This document shows positions 36,212 through 45,615 of a DNA stretch of 64,000 nucleotides, piece by piece. The DNA is from Vibrio sp. J1-1 (GTDB lineage Bacteria > Pseudomonadota > Gammaproteobacteria > Enterobacterales > Vibrionaceae). Every line of letters starts with the position of its first letter. Within the stretch, counting starts at the first letter, position 1. The DNA lies in the NCBI RefSeq assembly GCF_021728395.1, contig NZ_JAKKCM010000002.1, positions 434,001-498,000 of the forward strand. The letters run 5' to 3'. Under the pieces are notes generated by a model. It was given only the letters and a program-made list of their open reading frames with translations. It did not search any database and was not told the origin of the DNA. A program made the position numbers and the translations under genes.

Positions 36212-37944
36212 TGTTCATCACTCTCCAAAGTCGAAATATCCCCTTCAGGCAAGCCCAGTTCGCGTGCTTTGAGTAAGCGTCGCATGATCTTGCCACTGCG
36301 TGTTTTGGGTAGGTTGCTACGAAAGACGATTTCTTTCGGTGCGACTGCGGCGCCAAGGCGTTTGCGAGCTAAGCCAAGCAGCGATTGCTGAAGTTCTTCA
36401 TCTGCGGTCACATTTGGTTTAAGTGCGACAAAGGCTTTGACGATTTGACCTGCAACAGGATCGGGTACGCCAATCACACCAGCCTCGGCGACTGCTGGGT
36501 GTTCCATTAGGGCACTTTCTACCTCGAACGGACCAATCAAGTGGCCAGAAGATTTAATAAGATCATCTTTACGCCCGACGAACCAGAAATAGCCGTCTGC
36601 ATCTTTCATCGCGAGATCGCCACTGAGGTACCAATCGCCTTTAAAGCAGGATTGATATTTTTCTTCTTGATTTAAATAGCCACGAAACATAGAAGGCCAG
36701 CCAGATTTGAGTGCTAGCTCTCCGACTTGCATGGGTTCGGTTTTTTCACGTAGAGAACCGTCATCGTTTTGATGAACAATTCCAGCTTCAATACCAGGTA
36801 AGGGTTTACCCATCGAGCCGGGTTTGACTGGCATTGAAGGGACATTCGCAATCATGATCCCGCCTGTTTCTGTCTGCCACCAGTTGTCATGAAACGGCAT
36901 GCCAAACACTTTTTCACCCCATTCAACAGCCTCAGGGTTGAGCGGCTCACCAACGCTGGCCATAAACCGTAAACGAGATAAATCGAATTGCTTCGACAGG
37001 GTTTCACCTATTTTCATCAGCATACGAATCGCAGTAGGCGCGGTATACCAAACGGTGACTTGTTGATCCTGCAAGATCTGATACCAACGCTCGGCATCAA
37101 ATTCGGCTTCATCAATGATTATGGTCACGCCTAAACAGAGTGGGGCGATAATGCCGTAAGTTGTCCCTGTTACCCATCCCGGATCAGCAGTACACCAATA
37201 GATGTCAGCAGGTTTGAGATCTAATGCGTAGAAGGCTGATTGAATATGATGCTGTACGGCCTGATGAACATGAATGACACCCTTAGGTTTTCCAGTTGTG
37301 CCGCTGGTAAAGTGAAGTAGCGCCATATCTTCAGGCTGTGTTGATGCGCAAGGATGTTCAGGGTTCGTATCAGCCATCATCTCGTGATAGTTGTAGCATC
37401 CGGGTTCCCCATCAGCTCCACCATCAATCAACAATACCGCTTTAATATGATCCAATTCCCGCCACCAGCCTTTGAGTTTTTTCCGGTATAAGCTGCGAGT
37501 GGTAATGACGACATTTGCCTCGCCGATTTCCATTCTGGAGCGGATAGGATCGGGGCCAAATGCTGAAAAGAGAGGGGTAAACACACAACCTGCTTTGAGT
37601 GTTCCTAACGCCGCAATGTAGAGCTCTGGTCTGCGACCCGCAAGGCTGAACACTCGGCTACCACGAGGTAATTCAAGTTTGGATAACAGATCTGCAAAGC
37701 GGTTAGTTTGCTCACTCAGGTCGCGGTAACTGAAGTCAATGACCTCGTTGTCTTTACTGATCCAACGAATAGCCAGTTTATTATGTTCCGGTTGGGTAAG
37801 GTGTCTATCTAATGCCTCGAAACCTATGTTTAAGCCGCCTTCGCTCAAACCTTTCAGCACAGGAGGTGAGAGCACTGCATTATGTGGTTCTAATTGCAGG
37901 TTGGCATTGTCCGCCAGCGTTTGGTGAAAAATTGTTTTAACCAT
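36208..37944 (-). CDS. acetyl-CoA synthetase-like AMP-forming acyl ligase
   Basis: A 578-residue ANL-superfamily ligase resembling the short AcsA acetate-CoA ligases. The P-loop-like motif is [15 protein letters not shown] (about 208-222), with NWWQTETGG (about 361-369), the hinge [21 protein letters not shown], and the catalytic lysine in [10 protein letters not shown] near the C-terminus. It activates acetate or another short acid as acyl-AMP and transfers it to CoA or possibly to the ACP of the same operon. It is the first gene of ligase-E1-E2-ACP. The next gene overlaps by four bases. Confidence 0.88.
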   Translation of the reverse strand: MVKTIFHQTLADNANLQLEPHNAVLSPPVLKGLSEGGLNIGFEALDRHLTQPEHNKLAIRWISKDNEVIDFSYRDLSEQTNRFADLLSKLELPRGSRVFSLAGRRPELYIAALGTLKAGCVFTPLFSAFGPDPIRSRMEIGEANVVITTRSLYRKKLKGWWRELDHIKAVLLIDGGADGEPGCYNYHEMMADTNPEHPCASTQPEDMALLHFTSGTTGKPKGVIHVHQAVQHHIQSAFYALDLKPADIYWCTADPGWVTGTTYGIIAPLCLGVTIIIDEAEFDAERWYQILQDQQVTVWYTAPTAIRMLMKIGETLSKQFDLSRLRFMASVGEPLNPEAVEWGEKVFGMPFHDNWWQTETGGIMIANVPSMPVKPGSMGKPLPGIEAGIVHQNDDGSLREKTEPMQVGELALKSGWPSMFRGYLNQEEKYQSCFKGDWYLSGDLAMKDADGYFWFVGRKDDLIKSSGHLIGPFEVESALMEHPAVAEAGVIGVPDPVAGQIVKAFVALKPNVTADEELQQSLLGLARKRLGAAVAPKEIVFRSNLPKTRSGKIMRRLLKARELGLPEGDISTLESDEQ

Positions 37945-38252
37945 AATTTGGCATCCCGCACAAAAGTGAACGATTTCCTGAATGGGGAAGTAGACTTGCT
38001 AAAAGTATGGTTTATCGCGATAGGTTTTCCACTGAGTAATTAAGATTTTACTAATATTTTGAGCTGGCCCAATTCTCTGCGTTATAGGTGCATAAAACTG
38101 AGTCAATTGGCGTTCCATTTCCCAAATTAATCTATACTGTGGAAGCCTACAAATAAATAACAAAAATATCACTAACGTTTGACGTGTTCATGGCGCTATC
38201 CATCATTCCATTGTTTTTGCTTCCTCAACCTTTTTAATAAAGGATTCGGATT
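37945..38252. other. divergent intergenic region, no recognised site
   Basis: About 300 bases between the ligase operon (minus) and the collar-domain gene (plus). It must contain both promoters, but I could not single out a sigma-70, sigma-54 or CRP site with confidence, and it holds no gene. Confidence 0.5.
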
Positions 38253-38942
38253 ATGAAAAAGTTCACAAGAAAGCTGCTAGTTACTGCGAGTGTATTACCA
38301 TCATTAATATTCAGTTCTAATGCGTTAGCTTGCAGCGGTGACGGCAACCAGCTCCTTGGAAGTATGTGTGCATTCGCGGGAAATTTTGCTCCGCGCGGAT
38401 ACACTTTGGCCCATGGTCAGATTTTGTCGATCGCACAAAATACAGCGCTGTTCTCTATTTTGGGGACGACCTATGGTGGGGATGGACGTACGACGTTTGG
38501 TTTACCTGATACTCGAGGCCGTGCACTCATTGGGTGGGGAAATGGCCCCGGATTAACTAACTATACGCTAGGCTCCCGCGGAGGTGCTGAGTTCATCACC
38601 ATTTCCGAATCTCAATTACCATCTCACTCTCATGCCGCATCGACGTTGATGTCTGGCGATATAGATATTGACGGAGTGATAGATCTTCACGCATTCAGCG
38701 GTAAGCCAAACGCAAAAAGCCCAGCTGGCAATGCTCTTGCGGGAGCGAAATACGCGACTGAAGCGCCGGATGTTGCGATGAGCCCGGATTCAATTTCATT
38801 TAGTTATGTAGCGGAAAATAACATGACGGCTTCGACAACGGTCTTGAGTGCTGGTGAAAGTCAGTCTCACGAGAATCGTATGCCATATATCGCAGTAACC
38901 TGGGTCATTGCGCTTCAGGGCATTTATCCATCGAGAAATTAA
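38253..38942 (+). CDS. exported phage tail-collar domain protein (microcystin-dependent-protein family)
   Basis: A 229-residue protein with a clear Sec signal peptide (MKKFTRKLLVTASVLPSLIFSSNALA, cleaved about 26). The tail-collar pattern follows: FAGNFAPRGYTLAHGQILSIAQNTALFSILGTTYGGDGRTTFGLPDTRGRA is at about 40-92, and ENRMPYIAVTWVIALQGIYPSRN ends it. The family is known from phage tails and from secreted MdpB-like proteins, with sugar or surface binding suspected. It has no phage neighbours. The next gene starts four bases later and encodes an exported Sel1 protein, so the two probably work together outside the cytoplasm. Confidence 0.87.
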   Translation: MKKFTRKLLVTASVLPSLIFSSNALACSGDGNQLLGSMCAFAGNFAPRGYTLAHGQILSIAQNTALFSILGTTYGGDGRTTFGLPDTRGRALIGWGNGPGLTNYTLGSRGGAEFITISESQLPSHSHAASTLMSGDIDIDGVIDLHAFSGKPNAKSPAGNALAGAKYATEAPDVAMSPDSISFSYVAENNMTASTTVLSAGESQSHENRMPYIAVTWVIALQGIYPSRN

Positions 38943-38946
38943 AGAC

Positions 38947-39909
38947 ATGTTAAATGTCACTCTGATACGACTTGCCCTGCTTGCCTTAAGCTTGTCTTAC
39001 CCGTCCTTTAGCTTCGCAGAAAAGCAAGATAAGGTACTGGAAAAAGCGTATCAGGCACTCGCGAGTGAAGATTACTCCCAGTCGTTTGAAATCTTCACTA
39101 GCTTGGTGAAGCAAAATTCTGCTGAAGCACATTTTGTGTCAGCCCTTTTTTATAAACACGGGTGGGGAAATGTAGAGCAAGATCTGAGTAAAGCTTGTGA
39201 GTTATTTTTATTTGCTGCAGAAAAAGGAATCCCCGTTGCTCAGCAAGAGTATGGTTTTTGTATCATGAATAACGCCTCCGTAGGTTTAAATGAAAGGCCC
39301 GACGATTGGTTTAAATTGGCATATGAAAGTGGTGTGTACGAGGCCGCCTGTGATTTAGGTCTTTTATACCTAGGCACTACCTGGCACGAGCGAAATTTGC
39401 CACTAGCAATACAATGGTGTCAGAAAGCGGCTGAGAGAAGTGCAGTCAAAGCTCAGGTCACGTTGGGAGATATCTACATATCCAATTCAGAAGTCTTCAA
39501 TTTAGAGCAAGTGGAGTTTTGGTATACGCAGGCCATAAACAATGGCTCTGGGGAGGCTGCTTATAAGCTTGCAACCCTTTACCTTAGAGTTGTCGGTCAG
39601 ACGAATGGAGATAAATACGCCAATAATAAAGCACTTTATTTAATGGAACTCGCTTCATCTCGTCACATCGAAAAAGCGTATGAACCAACCGCAAAGATGT
39701 ATTGGAGAAAGTTGCAAAGTAGCACCAATGACAGCTCCGAACTGTTGGCTAAAAGCTACGTATGGGCAAAAGCGGCACATCAAGTTAATCCAACTGCTGA
39801 TACGGCCCGTTTCTTGGGTCAAATTGAAAAGGAGTTACCGATACAATGGAAGGAGGAATTAGATTTTCAAGTCGAAGAATTTCATGAAAATGATCGGCAA
39901 TTTAAGTAG
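38947..39909 (+). CDS. exported Sel1-repeat protein
   Basis: A 320-residue protein with a signal peptide (MLNVTLIRLALLALSLSYPSFSFA) and Sel1/TPR-like helical repeats: AEAHFVSALFYKHGWGNVEQDLSKACELFLFAAEKG, then YEAACDLGLLYLGTTW and others through about residue 270. Such repeats form a solenoid for protein binding. The start is ATG 38947, four bases after the collar gene stop; a longer frame begins inside that gene. Co-transcription suggests it is an assembly or binding partner of the collar protein. Confidence 0.82.
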   Translation: MLNVTLIRLALLALSLSYPSFSFAEKQDKVLEKAYQALASEDYSQSFEIFTSLVKQNSAEAHFVSALFYKHGWGNVEQDLSKACELFLFAAEKGIPVAQQEYGFCIMNNASVGLNERPDDWFKLAYESGVYEAACDLGLLYLGTTWHERNLPLAIQWCQKAAERSAVKAQVTLGDIYISNSEVFNLEQVEFWYTQAINNGSGEAAYKLATLYLRVVGQTNGDKYANNKALYLMELASSRHIEKAYEPTAKMYWRKLQSSTNDSSELLAKSYVWAKAAHQVNPTADTARFLGQIEKELPIQWKEELDFQVEEFHENDRQFK

Positions 39910-39973
39910 AAAACGGCGAAGAGCCGGCGACTTTATGTCACCGACTATTTAGCCAATCGAACCATCACGATCT

Positions 39974-40465
39974 TTATGGCTGAGAATGATCTAAATGCGC
40001 TCTCAGTACCTCAATCACCATGTTATGGTCTTCTTCTGACGGTAATCCAGATACAGTGATCACACCAACAAGTCCACTTCCTTTGATACGAATAGGAAAG
40101 GCACCTCCATGGGCACAGTATTCTCTCGCATCGATATGAGGCTGACTGTCAAAGTCACGTTGCTTAGCTGCATTGTAATGACCAAGATAATGAGAGCTGT
40201 GACCAAAGCGCAGAACAGATTGACGCTTGCGCATTGCCCAGTCTTGCTTGTCTTTACTGCTGCCTTCCATTGCGTAACTAAACAGCACTTGCTCGAACGC
40301 GTACACTTCGATAAACACGTTAGCAGCTCGTTCCTCCGCCGCCGATTTCAATGAGCAGCCGAGTTCCCATGCAGTGCCATGATTAAAATGATTTAACTGT
40401 AATTCCGCTTCTTGATCTAGTAGCTCTGGTAAAACGCCTTTGCTCATTTCCTTGTTCTCACACAT
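39974..40465 (-). CDS. UPF0303 / DUF336 heme-degrading-domain protein
   Basis: A 163-residue protein of the UPF0303 family (YBR137W-like, GlcG/HbpS fold). Typical segments are AAEERAANVFIEVYAFEQVLFSYAMEG, and EYCAHGGAFPIRIKGSGLVGVITVSGLPSEEDH toward the C-terminus. The function is not established. It overlaps the oxidoreductase gene by eight bases and is the second gene of that unit. The start could also be an internal ATG seven codons in. Confidence 0.85.
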   Translation of the reverse strand: MCENKEMSKGVLPELLDQEAELQLNHFNHGTAWELGCSLKSAAEERAANVFIEVYAFEQVLFSYAMEGSSKDKQDWAMRKRQSVLRFGHSSHYLGHYNAAKQRDFDSQPHIDAREYCAHGGAFPIRIKGSGLVGVITVSGLPSEEDHNMVIEVLRAHLDHSQP

Positions 40466-41501
40466 TCTTTATTGGTAATTTTCGACCCAAACGACTGCTT
40501 TCCATCGCAAGTTCAATCAGCTTGATGTTCCATAGTGCATCTCCAGCACTGACTGGTGGAACCGTTTTATTACGAATTGAGTCCGCCATTTGTAAGAAGT
40601 AGTGCTGATAGCCACCCTGTTCGGTTATCACTGGCGCACTGTTATCGGCATTATAAAAGTAGCCATAATTGTCAGGAGATTCATCTGCCCAGTCAGGGCT
40701 GGTTGGCTCAACACCTTCTATCAGACGTGGTTCCTGAGGGTCTAAGCCTAGCTTTTCGTAGCTACCTTCGGTCCCTTTCAGGGTAAAACGCTTATTTGGT
40801 CCGGCACTAAAGAGATCACCATGGACAATAGCTAAGTGATTAGGGTAGTGCATGACAACATCAAAATAATCAACATTTGTCGAGCCTTCACGCATCATCT
40901 TACATTCTGCGCTGATGGCATCAGGAAGTCCGAAAAGCTCAAGTGCCTGATCAATTAAATGCGAGCCTAAATCAAACAAAATGCCACCGCCGTCTGTAGC
41001 CTGTTCACGCCAGCGTTGACGCACTTCAGGTCGGAAGCGGTCAAAGTGTGACTCAAAATGTCGTAACTCACCGATGCGCTTTTCTTCGATTAATTTCTTA
41101 ACGGTTAGGAAGTCACCATCCCAACGACGGTTATGATAAACACTTAGAATGAGACCTTTTTCTTTTGCAAGCGCAATAAGTGCTTCACCATCTGACACAT
41201 TGGTCACGAATGGCTTTTCAATGATCACGTGTTTGCCATTTTCAAGGGCTTGTTTAGCGAGATCGAAGTGCACATCGTTTGGTGCGGTAATGATGACCAG
41301 TTCTGCATCCGAACTTGAGAGTAAATCTGACGCAGAAGCATAATGCTGTGCGGTAGGCCAATCTTTGGCTACCGCCCCGCCATTACGGGTACTGATGGCT
41401 ACGAGATTGAATTCAGCTAACGCGCTCACAAATGGAATATGGAAAGTTTTGGCTGAAAATCCGTAGCCGATTACCGCGGTCTTTATTGGTGAAAAAGTCA
41501 T
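40458..41501 (-). CDS. Gfo/Idh/MocA-family oxidoreductase
   Basis: A 347-residue NAD(P)-dependent dehydrogenase. The Rossmann motif is AVIGYGFSAKTFHIPF (about 9-24), the conserved EKP motif is HVIIEKPFVTN (about 90-100), and the C-terminal domain has FDLGSHLIDQALELFG. It resembles YdgJ-type enzymes that oxidise or reduce sugars, inositols or related polyols. It is divergent from a DeoR-type regulator, whose control region carries several repeats and palindromes. This fits a small regulated carbohydrate unit with the UPF0303 gene. Confidence 0.9.
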   Translation of the reverse strand: MTFSPIKTAVIGYGFSAKTFHIPFVSALAEFNLVAISTRNGGAVAKDWPTAQHYASASDLLSSSDAELVIITAPNDVHFDLAKQALENGKHVIIEKPFVTNVSDGEALIALAKEKGLILSVYHNRRWDGDFLTVKKLIEEKRIGELRHFESHFDRFRPEVRQRWREQATDGGGILFDLGSHLIDQALELFGLPDAISAECKMMREGSTNVDYFDVVMHYPNHLAIVHGDLFSAGPNKRFTLKGTEGSYEKLGLDPQEPRLIEGVEPTSPDWADESPDNYGYFYNADNSAPVITEQGGYQHYFLQMADSIRNKTVPPVSAGDALWNIKLIELAMESSRLGRKLPIKNV

Positions 41502-41554
41502 AATATCTAACTCTCTGCTGGTGGGTAGAGAAGGCTCTACACCTCTGATTTGGC

Positions 41555-41564
41555 ATCACGTGAT
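41555..41564. promoter_or_regulatory. palindrome upstream of the dehydrogenase
   Basis: ATCACGTGAT is a perfect 10-bp palindrome 54 bases upstream of the dehydrogenase start. It is a candidate regulator site; the regulator is unknown. Confidence 0.4.
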
Positions 41565-41640
41565 TGAATGAGCATTGTCTGACTATAATCACGTTACTTT
41601 AAAAACACTTATAAACAGTGCACGAATGCTTACAATTTTG

Positions 41641-41652
41641 CGTATTAATACG
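41641..41652. promoter_or_regulatory. palindrome in the DeoR control region
   Basis: CGTATTAATACG is a perfect 12-bp palindrome. Related TACGTATT cores recur at about 41648 and 41682. It may be one operator of the divergent DeoR-type regulator. Confidence 0.4.
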
Positions 41653-41745
41653 TATTTGTACTCAAATGTCTCATATTTACTTACGTATTTTCAAGTTAAA
41701 ACCGAGCTTTCTGATCGGTGATGATGAATGAATCGATGTAATCGT

Positions 41746-41774
41746 AAGTGTTTATACGTGCTTTTAAGTGTTTA
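41746..41774. promoter_or_regulatory. direct repeat operator near the DeoR gene
   Basis: AAGTGTTTA occurs at 41746-41754 and 41766-41774, exactly 20 bases apart, with a near inverse copy (AAACACTT) at 41603-41610. Phased direct repeats are common for DeoR-type operators. Confidence 0.5.
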
Positions 41775-41826
41775 ACTGATAAGAATCAGTTACACTAAAT
41801 TTGATCAAAACAAGGTGTAACTATTA

Positions 41827-42606
41827 ATGACGCAAGACGAACGTTTGATTGAGATTGAAGCTCATATAAAAAACCACGGTAAAATCACCATAGATGAGAT
41901 TTGCCACAAGTATGACATTTCTTACGATTCAGCCCGAAGAGATCTGGTTAAACTGGCTGACCATCCGGGAATATTGCGCATCAGAGGCGGCGCAATCCTG
42001 GATGATAAAAAGGTGACGATTTCTTTTAATCAGCGATCGAAATCCAACCCGATTAAACAAAACTTGGCTGCATTTGGGGCATCATTTGTCAAAGAACACG
42101 ACATTGTATTTTTAGACGCTGGCACCACTTGCGCTGCACTGGCGTATCATCTCAATGAGCCTTGCAGTGTGATAACAAATTCACTTGAGGCGCTTAGTGA
42201 ACTTCAGGATAAGGCTGGTATCAAAAAGTGTGTACTTGGTGGGACGTTTGATGACTTTTCTCATGCCATACTTGGCGATATGACCACACAACAGATCAAA
42301 AAATATCAGGCAAACAAAGCGTTTATTGGTGTGAGCGCTTTATCTGAGTCGGGTATAACGACGGACTTGGAAACCGATGCCAACCTAAAGCTGGCAATGG
42401 CGAGCCAATCAACTCAGGTTATCTGTATTGCTGAAGATAGTAAGTTTAATACGCAGCTGATGTTCCAATCCTGTTCATGGTCAGATATCGACTTTGTTGT
42501 CACAAACTGCCGACCTCCTGAGAATATTGCGAAGAAAATGCAAGACCACGACGTTGAACTTATAGTATTGGATATAGAATCAAAGTCTAAATCCGTTGCT
42601 CTCTAG
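41827..42606 (+). CDS. DeoR-family transcriptional regulator
   Basis: A 259-residue regulator. The N-terminal DeoR helix-turn-helix is at about 6-58 (ITIDEICHKYDISYDSARRDLVKLADHPGILRIRGGA), followed by the sugar-phosphate-binding DeoRC domain with FLDAGTTCAALAYHL, GGTFDDFSHAILGD and KAFIGVSALSESGITT. It is divergent from the Gfo/Idh/MocA gene and likely represses it in the absence of a phosphorylated sugar or polyol. The effector is not readable. Confidence 0.9.
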   Translation: MTQDERLIEIEAHIKNHGKITIDEICHKYDISYDSARRDLVKLADHPGILRIRGGAILDDKKVTISFNQRSKSNPIKQNLAAFGASFVKEHDIVFLDAGTTCAALAYHLNEPCSVITNSLEALSELQDKAGIKKCVLGGTFDDFSHAILGDMTTQQIKKYQANKAFIGVSALSESGITTDLETDANLKLAMASQSTQVICIAEDSKFNTQLMFQSCSWSDIDFVVTNCRPPENIAKKMQDHDVELIVLDIESKSKSVAL

Positions 42607-42693
42607 CGTGAAAAAATCAGTTAGAGCAGATTTAGGTAATCAGTGAGCCTCATAAGGCACGACACATTTCACGCCTTTTGCTGCGGGCATTGG

Positions 42694-45522
42694 TTAACTG
42701 CGGGCCATATCTGGCTCACCGCAGTGGCTGAGGATCTCTGATCGGGCTTTATCGCGAAGTTCAAGCGCGGCATTCCAGTCATTACCCTTGGGGGAGAGTG
42801 GCTCACTAATGGTCACACGGATGTCGCCTCTACGCGGGAAAAGAGAGTTACCTCTGAGTTTAGAGCGCGTACCACACAAGGTAATCGGAATTATTGGAAC
42901 TTGTGAGTTTGCGGAAGCAATAAATGCGCCCATATGAAATGGATGAAGGCCTGCCATTCTATAGAGCGTTCCCTCAGGGAAAATAACCAGTGGTTGGCCG
43001 TTGTCTGCATCGACAGTGAGTTTGTTTGCATCCACGACACTTTTTTGTATATCAAAACGTTCAACGAACTCTGTCCCTAATTTGGTTAAAAATATCCGTG
43101 TAAATGGGTTATTTAACAATTCTCTTTTGGCTACAAATCGACATGGTAAACCTGTCACAGCGACAATAACCAGTCCATCAAGATAACTGCAATGATTGGC
43201 AACCACAATACAGGGTGTGTTCCCTTCAGGTAAATTTTCCTTTCCTTCAACGGTGTATTTTGTTCCGGTGAGCCGTATTAGTGCCTTGGCCCCAAGCTGG
43301 GCTATTTTCCAGCACAGGGCTTTTTGGGGGAGTACTGCAACAAGTAACCAGACGATAGGCGCAAGTAGTCCCAACACTAACCACGAATAGGCCGCGTACC
43401 CCATATCTAAAAGGATTCGCATGTATTTACGCAGCTGTGGCAGGATACCAGCCGCGGCGAGATTTATGGTTTGTAGCCACAAAGCCCGGTGCTGCTTCGC
43501 AAAGGAACCACGTTCATACAGATCTTTGCACGCGCTGCGGCGAATTTTCCCACTGGACGTTTTGGGTATGGAGTGAGGTGAGCCAATAATGATATCGTCG
43601 ATAGGATTGCCGAGTAGCTTGAGAGATAGCTTGTTAATTTTCCGTTTTAGCTGCTTTATTTTTTCTTTACTGGTTTCGCGGCTTTCCGCCAGTACCACAA
43701 GTTTCTCTGTACCGGAATGACAATCGTGACAGCCGAATGCAGCTACACAACCTTTGCGAATGCCAGCAATACTCCCTACCGCCTGTTCCAGCTCATGGGG
43801 ATAGATATTCCGCCCGGCTTTGATAATGATATCTTTGCTACGTCCGGTGATAAAAAGCTCTCCGCCTAATGTAAAAGCGCGATCCCCCGTCACCAGCCAA
43901 TCATTATGATAAAGCGCTTTGGTTTTTTCTCGGTTTCGATAGTAACCTTGGGTAGCGGATGGTCCCTGAAACTCAAGTGCGCCTTCTTCACCATCTGGTA
44001 ATTCTTTACCTAGGTCATCAACGATACGGATTTGATGACCGGGAAGTGGGTAGCCTAGTCCAATAAACGGAATAGTATCGTTGTCTTCCTTCTGGGCGAG
44101 TACGGCACGACCAAACTGGCTCAATGTTGCTCTTTGGAAATACTCAATACGCGGCTCGCGGACGGTGACAGGGAAAGTCAGCCCGACCGAGGATTCTGCA
44201 AGCCCATATACGGGCGACATGGTTTGTGGTTTAAATCCATACTTGGCGAATTTTTCTGAGAAGTTTTGTATCGATTGTGGACTGACGGGTTCTGCGCCAT
44301 TCCAGGAAAGCCGCCAACTGCTTAAATCGAGACCTTCGAGATCGCTTTCCTTCACTCGCGAAACACAAAGCTCATAGGCGAAATTTGGAGCGGGAGAAAG
44401 GGTGCCTCGATGATGATGAATCGCCCACAACCATCGCTGAGGTTTAGTTAAAAAGAGTAATGGCGACATGATCACTAGAGGGATCGCATGGTACAAGCTA
44501 CCAAGCCATGCACCGATGAGCCCCATATCGTGGTAGACAGGTAGCCAACTGACAAATACATCGTCCGACTTCGCGTTAATGACTTTACCCATAGCGCGGA
44601 TGTTAGCGAGTAAGTTCGCATGGGTAAGGGTAACGCCTTTAGGCACTCCGGTACTTCCGGATGTGTATTGCAAAAAAGCGATATCCTCCTTTTGTGCCTC
44701 ACCCATGTCGGGGAAGCTGGTGTCTTTTTTCAAATCACTAGCGGTAACGACTGCATCAATAGAAGGAACTTGTAATTTAAGCAAGTGGGCGACGGTTTTT
44801 GCTTCCGGTACCGTGATTAATAGCTTTGCCTGAGCATTGTTGAGAATACTGGCGTGACGATTTAAGTGATCTTCGACATGTTCGATTCGGGCTGGTGGAT
44901 AAATGGGCACTGGTATTGCTCTGGCGTAAAGTATGGCAAAAAAACTGTAGAAGTAGTCTGTACAGGTTGGCAGCATGATTGCCACACAGTCTCCCGCTTC
45001 AACTCCGGCGTCAATAAGCCCAGCGGAGATTTTGAGTGCTTGTTGTTTTAGTTTTTGGTAGCTGACTTCTACCACTTCATCCGCGTTTTGGTAAACATAA
45101 AGGTGGGGTCGTTCCGGGTGATTTTCTACATGCCAGTCGAGTAGCGCTTGTAGCGTTTTGACCTCTGTTGGTAACTGATGTACTGAGTCGAGTTTGATCA
45201 CTTTCGTCGACTCATCTAAGAAGGGGGGGGGATTTGATCGTCCTGCGGTTAAAATCTCGCTAATAATATCTTCAGGTGTCGATATGCTGGACAGTGCATG
45301 CTCTGGGAGTGACACGTCGAAACGAGTTTCTATACGGGTGAGCAGTTCTGCACGCGTTAGGCTATCCAAACAAAGGTCATGGTCGAGGTCACTTTTTAAG
45401 TGAAGAGAAACGGAAGAGAGACCTTCGGGGTCCAGCTCAAGTATCAGGTCCCGAACGATCTCTAATACAGTTTGCGTGATGTTTTCAGAATCTCTACTTG
45501 TACTGTCATTATGGTCAGACAT
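42694..45522 (-). CDS. trifunctional ACP - acyl-AMP ligase - PlsC acyltransferase fusion
   Basis: A 942-residue protein with three regions. An N-terminal carrier domain has S54 in CLDSLTRAELL. A fatty acyl-AMP ligase-like domain (about 120-690) has LQYTSGSTGVPKGV (284-297), PVYGLAESSVGLT, and a C-terminal KTSSGKIRRS lysine. After two hydrophobic segments near 700-735 comes a 1-acylglycerol-phosphate acyltransferase domain with ANHCSYLD and FPEGTLYRMAGLHP. It could activate a fatty acid, load it on its own ACP and transfer it to a membrane acceptor. A C9 tract codes P98-P100 between the first two domains. The domain order resembles Aas-like proteins but with an extra ACP. It is monocistronic, minus strand. 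Confidence 0.87.
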   Translation of the reverse strand: MSDHNDSTSRDSENITQTVLEIVRDLILELDPEGLSSVSLHLKSDLDHDLCLDSLTRAELLTRIETRFDVSLPEHALSSISTPEDIISEILTAGRSNPPPFLDESTKVIKLDSVHQLPTEVKTLQALLDWHVENHPERPHLYVYQNADEVVEVSYQKLKQQALKISAGLIDAGVEAGDCVAIMLPTCTDYFYSFFAILYARAIPVPIYPPARIEHVEDHLNRHASILNNAQAKLLITVPEAKTVAHLLKLQVPSIDAVVTASDLKKDTSFPDMGEAQKEDIAFLQYTSGSTGVPKGVTLTHANLLANIRAMGKVINAKSDDVFVSWLPVYHDMGLIGAWLGSLYHAIPLVIMSPLLFLTKPQRWLWAIHHHRGTLSPAPNFAYELCVSRVKESDLEGLDLSSWRLSWNGAEPVSPQSIQNFSEKFAKYGFKPQTMSPVYGLAESSVGLTFPVTVREPRIEYFQRATLSQFGRAVLAQKEDNDTIPFIGLGYPLPGHQIRIVDDLGKELPDGEEGALEFQGPSATQGYYRNREKTKALYHNDWLVTGDRAFTLGGELFITGRSKDIIIKAGRNIYPHELEQAVGSIAGIRKGCVAAFGCHDCHSGTEKLVVLAESRETSKEKIKQLKRKINKLSLKLLGNPIDDIIIGSPHSIPKTSSGKIRRSACKDLYERGSFAKQHRALWLQTINLAAAGILPQLRKYMRILLDMGYAAYSWLVLGLLAPIVWLLVAVLPQKALCWKIAQLGAKALIRLTGTKYTVEGKENLPEGNTPCIVVANHCSYLDGLVIVAVTGLPCRFVAKRELLNNPFTRIFLTKLGTEFVERFDIQKSVVDANKLTVDADNGQPLVIFPEGTLYRMAGLHPFHMGAFIASANSQVPIIPITLCGTRSKLRGNSLFPRRGDIRVTISEPLSPKGNDWNAALELRDKARSEILSHCGEPDMARS
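45223..45231 (-). repeat. C9 homopolymer tract inside the fusion gene
   Basis: Nine consecutive G on the plus strand (C9 in the coding strand, codons 98-100, three CCC prolines). It is the longest G/C run I noticed. It lies in the linker after the carrier domain; a one-base slip would cut the protein to about 100 residues. Confidence 0.85.
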
Positions 45523-45615
45523 GCTGAAGCTTCCTGATCGAAGAAGAGTGCTGCTCGTTTTACTCTGTTATAAATGTTTTCCGTGCTTAAAGCTTAGACT
45601 ACGCATTACACGAGG

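Noticed and set aside
42606-42674. GCGTGAAA ... TTTCACGC inverted repeat after the DeoR gene
   Set aside because: The arms are 53 bases apart with no inner pairing and only a short T-run, so it is not convincing as a terminator or a mobile element.
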